64,000 nucleotides of DNA, taken from NCBI GenBank assembly GCA_002344135.1, contig DDTO01000004.1, forward strand, positions 810,785 through 874,784, in the 5' to 3' direction. Made by a program: the position numbers and the translations under genes. The notes under the pieces are model-generated. The model made no database searches and was not told where the DNA came from. It saw only the letters and a program-made list of their open reading frames with translations. Shown here in pieces: positions 59,919 to 64,000 of this stretch. The DNA is from Chthonomonas sp. UBA2362. GTDB taxonomy: Bacteria > Armatimonadota > Fimbriimonadia > Fimbriimonadales > Fimbriimonadaceae. Within the stretch, counting starts at the first letter, position 1, and each line of letters starts with the position of its first letter.

Positions 59919-60425
59919 ATGGACGTCACCGAAGCCCTGCTCGATTCTTGGGACCGGCAGTGCCGGATCGTGGAGGCAGTGGCTAGCCTCGTCGATGAGG
60001 CGAACCGCCATGTCAAGCCTTCTGAAGATGGCTGGCCGCTCGACAAGCAACTCGCCCACATGCACAACACGAGGAAGTTCTGGCTTTCGCAAGTGGCGCC
60101 ACAGCACGCGGCGAACCTGGGGGAGGTCTATGCCGACGAAAATGGGACTCTCATCTCAGACCTCGACGCCATCAAGGCTTGCCTGCGCGCAAGTGGATTG
60201 GCGGTTCGCGAGGCGGTGCGAGAGGGTCTGGCCAAGGTGGGCGGCCCCATGACGGGGGAGAATGCGACCTACGACAACCCCGTTCTGCTCCTACAACACA
60301 TGGTGTGGCACGACGGCTGGCACGTCGGTCTCATCTTCCTGGCACTCCGCCTCAACGGCCAAGAACCGCCCGAAGAATGGGAAGAGTCCCATGTTTGGGG
60401 CCAGTGGCGCACCGAGACGTGGTAG
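59919..60425 (+). CDS. DinB-like metal-dependent protein
   Basis: The 168-residue four-helix protein has the DinB superfamily metal-binding histidines: KQLAHMHNTRKFW, and MVWHDGWHVGLIFLALR with the H-x3-H pattern near the end. Family members include bacillithiol S-transferases and other thiol transferases, but many have no known role. ATG 59919 fits the domain start and the upstream -10 element. Confidence 0.84.
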   Translation: MDVTEALLDSWDRQCRIVEAVASLVDEANRHVKPSEDGWPLDKQLAHMHNTRKFWLSQVAPQHAANLGEVYADENGTLISDLDAIKACLRASGLAVREAVREGLAKVGGPMTGENATYDNPVLLLQHMVWHDGWHVGLIFLALRLNGQEPPEEWEESHVWGQWRTETW

Positions 60426-60489
60426 GGCAACCGGCGCGAAGCGCGGTCAAGGACACAAGGATCTTCGAGCTTGATGAGATGATTCTCGC

Positions 60490-61302
60490 ATGAACGCGAA
60501 TCAAGCCCTTTGGGAAAAGGGAGATTTCACTCGCATCGCCGACAGCATGAGGGAGAGCGGTGAAGCGCTCGTCCGAGAGCTCGGAATCACCGAGGGGCTC
60601 AAAGTCCTCGACATCGGCTGCGGCGACGGCACGACCGCAATCCCCAAAGCGAAGCTCGGGGCGGACGTCCTGGGAGTCGATATCGCAAGGAACTTAGTCG
60701 AAGCCGGGAACCGCCGCACACGCGAGCTCGGCCTGCACAACTGCCGGTTCCAAGAAGGCTGCGCGACAGAGCTGCTTGGCATCCAAGATGCCTCGATGGA
60801 CCTCGTCGTCAGCATCTTCGGAGCCATGTTCGCGCCGAAGCCCTTCGACGTGGCCAAGCAAATGGTCCGAGTCACCAAGCCAGGCGGACGCATCGTGATG
60901 GGCAACTGGATCCCCAACGATCCGACGCTTGTCGCGCAAATCCTCAGAATCAGCTCCGCGTACTCTCCACCGCCGCCCGAAGGATTCGTGAGCCCGATGA
61001 CTTGGGGAGTAGAAAGCCACGTGGTAGAGCGCTTCACTGCCGCGGGCATTCCCGAGCCGAGCATCTCGTTCCAGCGGCACACTTGGATTTTCCGCTATCC
61101 CCGTTCGCCGTCGGAATTCCTGGCCGAATTCCGCCACTATTACGGCCCGACGATGAATGCCTTCGAGGCGGCGGAGAAAAGCGGCCGTGCGGTCGAGCTT
61201 CAGCAGGAATTGGAAAAGCTGTTCGACAGTCAGAACACGAGCGGCAGGAACGACACGACGATCATCCCTGCGACCTACCTGCGGGTAACGATCCTGCGGT
61301 GA
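60490..61302 (+). CDS. Class I SAM-dependent methyltransferase
   Basis: The 270-residue protein has SAM-binding motif I VLDIGCGDGTTAI, acidic motif II VLGVDIARNLVEAG, and post-motif LVVSIFGAMFAPKPFDVAKQ, then KPGGRIVMGNWIP. These define a UbiE/COQ5-like methyltransferase. The substrate is unknown. The start ATG follows the DinB gene by 64 bases. Confidence 0.88.
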   Translation: MNANQALWEKGDFTRIADSMRESGEALVRELGITEGLKVLDIGCGDGTTAIPKAKLGADVLGVDIARNLVEAGNRRTRELGLHNCRFQEGCATELLGIQDASMDLVVSIFGAMFAPKPFDVAKQMVRVTKPGGRIVMGNWIPNDPTLVAQILRISSAYSPPPPEGFVSPMTWGVESHVVERFTAAGIPEPSISFQRHTWIFRYPRSPSEFLAEFRHYYGPTMNAFEAAEKSGRAVELQQELEKLFDSQNTSGRNDTTIIPATYLRVTILR

Positions 61303-61319
61303 CCGCCCAAAGGCTGGTG

Positions 61320-61325
61320 TAGAAT
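61320..61325 (+). promoter_or_regulatory. -10 element TAGAAT before the 61333 gene
   Basis: TAGAAT is followed by 7 bases and GTG 61333 (ATG 61336 is the next codon). It fits a leaderless transcript. Confidence 0.45.
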
Positions 61326-61332
61326 CATCTGA

Positions 61333-61884
61333 GTGATGCCTGTATTCCTGGGAGCCCTTGTCGTTGTCCTCCTCCCAGTGACGCTGTTCGCCGCATCCGG
61401 GGCCCAAGGGGCCGACGCGAAAGCAGCCTTTACGTTCGACAAGGTCGAGTACTTCCACCGATACACGAAGGGCAGCCTGCACGAGTTCACGCCGAAGGGC
61501 CAATCCGACCTGAAGAAGTGGACCGAGATGTTCACGATCAACGACTATCCGGCCGTCAAGGACGGTGACGCACTGGCAAGGTCGGCAAGCTCGGTCCTGG
61601 AGACCTACAAGGCCAACCAGGCGATGGTGGTTCGCACCGATTCGGTTCCGAGTACACCAGCCAAACCAGCCGAGCACCTCGTCGTCGTGCTCTTTCCCAG
61701 AAAGGAGTTTATCGAGGTGGCGTTTACCCGGTTCCTGCTCGACAAGGACGCCGGAGCTTCCTTGGTTTACTCCCATCGCATTTATGGCACCAAAGCCGGC
61801 AACGTAATGAGCGAGTGGCTCAAGAAGAATGGGGAACGGATCGAGAAGGCGCTGATGGCGATTCCAGGAGTGCCCAAGCATTAA
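61333..61884 (+). CDS. Small secreted protein of unknown function
   Basis: The 183-residue protein has a signal peptide (MMPVFLGALVVVLLPVTLFA). The mature part has a regular alpha/beta pattern (YHRYTKGSLHEFTPKG-like start, then EHLVVVLFPRKEFIEVAFTR and FLLDKDAGASLVYSHRIYG) with no known motif. GTG 61333 or ATG 61336 may be used. Function unknown. Confidence 0.65.
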   Translation: MMPVFLGALVVVLLPVTLFAASGAQGADAKAAFTFDKVEYFHRYTKGSLHEFTPKGQSDLKKWTEMFTINDYPAVKDGDALARSASSVLETYKANQAMVVRTDSVPSTPAKPAEHLVVVLFPRKEFIEVAFTRFLLDKDAGASLVYSHRIYGTKAGNVMSEWLKKNGERIEKALMAIPGVPKH

Positions 61885-61990
61885 GACAGTTGAGAGTCCA
61901 GCCGCCATCGTATCCTCGTCATCGCTTCTCATGCGCTCGGCGTGAGGACCTTCCATTCGGGCATCGGCCCACCAGCACTTGATAGCAACC

Positions 61991-62989
61991 ATGAACGTTA
62001 TGAATAGAACCGTTTGGCATTGCGCCGTTGTCGCGATACTGGGCACCGAGTTGTGGTACGGGTCAGCGCAAAGGCGTTTCGAGATACACGATAACTCAGA
62101 CCACAAGGTCAGCTTTATCACTGTGACGCAGGATGTTAAACTGGAGGTGCTGGATTGGGGCGGAACTGGACCATACCTTGTTCTTCTCACCGGACTCGGC
62201 GATAACGCGCATGTGTTCGATGAGTTCGCGTACCAGTTCACCGATCGGTTCCATGTCATCGGCATCACGCGAAGAGGTTTCGGAAAGTCAAGCCAACCTG
62301 CCCAGGGTTACGACATCGAAACGCGCGTGCGCGACGACATCGCGGTTCTGGATAGCCTGAAGATCAAGGACGCCATCTTCATGGGTCACTCCGTCGCTGC
62401 GACGGAGCTCAACAAGCTAGGTTCGGACTATCCGGAGCGCGTCAGGAAGCTGGTGTACCTCGACGGCATGGACCTGGGTTCGGGAGACTGGACGAAGCTC
62501 CCCCAGCCGCCAGGCCCACCTGAACCCACCGCGTCAGATTTGGAGTCGGTGCAGCGTTTTTGGGCGTTGAACGCACGCGACGATGGATTTCGAAGACCGC
62601 TGGCGGCGATCATGAATGCAGTGCAAACAGACGCCTCGGGCAAGATCGTCGACGCAGTGACACCTCCAGAGATCTCAGCCAAGATCATCGAAGGACTGCA
62701 GCCGGCAAAGTTGGATCGAATCAGAGCACCGACGCTCGCGATTCTCAATCGCGTGACCCCGAACTCGAGGGCGCCATACTACTCGCGACTCGATCCCGAG
62801 CAGCAGGCGGAGTACGGTCGCCGCATTACCGCCCTTTCGAAGTGGATAGGTGGCCAAATCGACCGCTTCAAGAAGGAAGTAAAAGGGTCCAAGGTCATCG
62901 AAATCACGGACGGAAACCACTACATATTCATCGTCTATGAGGCGATGGTCGTGCGGGAAGTTCGCAAGTTCCTGTTGGAAGAAAGATAA
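61991..62989 (+). CDS. Alpha/beta hydrolase
   Basis: The 332-residue protein has a signal-like N-terminus, the oxyanion region LVLLTGLGDNAHVFDEFA, the nucleophile elbow FMGHSVAATELN (serine in GHSVA), and a late ITDGNHYIFI with the catalytic His. The lid region and Pro-rich segment LPQPPGPPEPTASD are specific to this protein. Substrate unknown. ATG 61991 is taken as start; ATG 62000 is possible. Its codon use looks slightly less GC-biased than its neighbours, perhaps a recent arrival. Confidence 0.82.
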   Translation: MNVMNRTVWHCAVVAILGTELWYGSAQRRFEIHDNSDHKVSFITVTQDVKLEVLDWGGTGPYLVLLTGLGDNAHVFDEFAYQFTDRFHVIGITRRGFGKSSQPAQGYDIETRVRDDIAVLDSLKIKDAIFMGHSVAATELNKLGSDYPERVRKLVYLDGMDLGSGDWTKLPQPPGPPEPTASDLESVQRFWALNARDDGFRRPLAAIMNAVQTDASGKIVDAVTPPEISAKIIEGLQPAKLDRIRAPTLAILNRVTPNSRAPYYSRLDPEQQAEYGRRITALSKWIGGQIDRFKKEVKGSKVIEITDGNHYIFIVYEAMVVREVRKFLLEER

Positions 62990-63002
62990 ATCGTAAGGAA
63001 TC

Positions 63003-63905
63003 TTACTTCCACGTCTCTGGCCGACGGACCGCATCCACGACCTGGCGGACCGCAGCGACCACCAACTGTGGCTGCTCCAACTGAATACCGTGGCTGCTAT
63101 GCGTCTCCGTGATGTGCTTCGCTCGGAGATGGGCCGCCAACTGTTCATGCGCTTCGCGCCACGCGGGCCACGTTTCTGCACCGCCCGCGCCGAACTCGAA
63201 TTGCTTGTCGGCAGTGAGAATCACGACGGGGATTCTGCGAACGGGAGCGGCGGCACGAAGGGCGGCAACGCTCGCTTCATAGTCCGCTGCCTCCAGTTCG
63301 ACGGGATCGCCCAGTTTGATGGCCTCGCTCGCGAAGTGCGTCCACTGCGCGGGGGAAAGCGAGGTCTTCAAGAACTCCGAAAATGGATCGACCAGAACGA
63401 GACCGACGACGTCATCAGGGTAAGTACTCGCATACAGCTTCGCGATCGTGCCGCCCAGCGAGTGCGCGACCAGAACGTAGGGCCCCGGAATCTCGGAAGC
63501 GGCCAGCAACGCGTGCAGGTCCGCGACTCCGGTGACTGCCGAGGTCGGCTGAGCCACGGGCGTCGTCGGCGTCGGGCTCCCGTCGAGCCGCGTGGTTCCG
63601 GGCCGATCGTATGCACAGACCCGCGTGAAGCGTGCTACCTGCGGAAGGACGGCTTTCGGGCTCGGCTTCATCTCGCCACCCTCGATCACCGTCGTCCAGT
63701 CATCGTAGGAGCCCCGCGCGCCCGCGATCAGCACGACGGTCGGCGAGCCAGTGCCCCGACAATCCACGTACATCTCGCGCCCGGCCCCAACGCCGACGAG
63801 GCCCGCAAAGTCCGGGGGGTTCTTGGGCGGGGAGCCCGCGCAGCCCCCGATCAAGACCGGCGCAACGAAGCCAAGAGCGAGGGTCAGGAGGAAGGCTGCC
63901 CGCAT
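63003..63905 (-). CDS. Lipoprotein alpha/beta hydrolase
   Basis: The 300-residue protein has a lipoprotein signal ending APVLIGGC. The hydrolase core shows VVLIAGARGSYDDW, RVCAYDRPGTTRLDGSP, the nucleophile elbow VAHSLGGTIAKLYAS, LVLVDPFSE with the acid, and ETHSSHGIQLEQP with the catalytic His. Substrate unknown. ATG 63905 follows a TAAACT box by 8 bases on the minus strand. It is convergent with the preceding hydrolase (14-base gap) but is not closely similar to it. Confidence 0.84.
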   Translation of the reverse strand: MRAAFLLTLALGFVAPVLIGGCAGSPPKNPPDFAGLVGVGAGREMYVDCRGTGSPTVVLIAGARGSYDDWTTVIEGGEMKPSPKAVLPQVARFTRVCAYDRPGTTRLDGSPTPTTPVAQPTSAVTGVADLHALLAASEIPGPYVLVAHSLGGTIAKLYASTYPDDVVGLVLVDPFSEFLKTSLSPAQWTHFASEAIKLGDPVELEAADYEASVAALRAAAPVRRIPVVILTADKQFEFGAGGAETWPAWREAHEQLAAHLRAKHITETHSSHGIQLEQPQLVVAAVRQVVDAVRRPETWK

Positions 63906-63913
63906 GATGCGCC

Positions 63914-63919
63914 AGTTTA
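63914..63919 (-). promoter_or_regulatory. -10-like element TAAACT of the lipoprotein hydrolase gene
   Basis: On the minus strand TAAACT is followed by 8 bases and ATG 63905. Confidence 0.4.
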
Positions 63920-64000
63920 ACCTCACCACCAATCGCAAGGACGCCGAAGAATCAAACTGGGGAAGGGCGGCGGTGCCTATTACTCCCCCTCAGGCACGGG

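Noticed and set aside
60694..62268. 524-codon minus-strand frame opposite the methyltransferase and hydrolase
   Set aside because: No motif and covers three plus-strand genes with clear families.
63974..63997. Terminator hairpin or end of another minus-strand gene at the right edge
   Set aside because: GTGCCT/AGGCAC can pair and TTA could be a stop codon, but only 20 bases remain and nothing can be verified.

Overview
The window looks like a chromosomal segment of a GC-rich, free-living bacterium. The best guess is phylum Armatimonadota, near Fimbriimonas. This is inferred from the mix of gene families, not from a marker alignment: a DUF1559 prepilin-like protein, a PEP-CTERM protein, several Tat-exported oxidoreductases and isomerases, and large secreted proteins ending in paired dockerin-like calcium-binding repeats. 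There is no phage, insertion sequence, integrase or CRISPR array. Many apparent long reading frames are shadows caused by high GC.

Layout. 1-420: 5' part of coaBC (minus strand) and a tRNA-Leu(UAA). 0.4-5.1 kb: DUF4139 protein, Tat-exported Gfo/Idh/MocA oxidoreductase, and an isolated nuoH-nuoJ pair. 5.1-10.7 kb: a translationally coupled operon of ECF sigma factor, zinc-finger anti-sigma factor and giant TPR-CHAT protease, followed by a peroxiredoxin-like protein. 10.7-22.6 kb, minus strand: two dockerin-like surface proteins (a matrixin-type metalloprotease and a beta-propeller), MTA phosphorylase, a GDPD-like protein, a HerA/DUF853 ATPase, a short 2-isopropylmalate synthase, a DsrE protein and small secreted proteins. 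22.8-28.0 kb, plus: a sugar ABC transporter with a Tat-exported TIM-barrel isomerase. 28.1-34.4 kb, plus: a probable metal-efflux RND cassette with an unusual adaptor fusion. 34.4-44.9 kb: a third dockerin-like protein, a PEP-CTERM protein, HMG-CoA lyase-like protein, a presenilin-like membrane protein, a thioredoxin-like gene with an in-frame TGA (candidate selenoprotein), hutI, a PqaA-like protein and an ankyrin protein. 45.1-52.1 kb: a 13-gene ribosomal protein operon from rplC to rplE. 52.2-64 kb: secreted, lipoprotein and hydrolase genes, a very repetitive secreted protein, a DUF1559 prepilin, and small enzymes.

Main observations. (1) The gene at 40745-41899 is interrupted by one in-frame TGA exactly where a thioredoxin-like active site is expected, followed by SECIS-like hairpins. 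(2) The sigma / anti-sigma / TPR-CHAT operon resembles the output module of type III-E CRISPR (Craspase) but has no CRISPR part. (3) The protein at 39721-40698 carries the two-aspartate and PAL motifs of presenilin-type intramembrane proteases, with GPAD in place of GxGD. (4) Many genes have a TANNNT -10 element only 5-10 bases before the start codon, so leaderless transcripts seem common, while secreted and ribosomal genes keep Shine-Dalgarno sites. (5) L22, S3 and L16 carry long acidic tails.

All functions are read from sequence motifs by eye. No database search was possible. Start codons are chosen from motif position, upstream -10 or Shine-Dalgarno signals, and overlap with the preceding stop.
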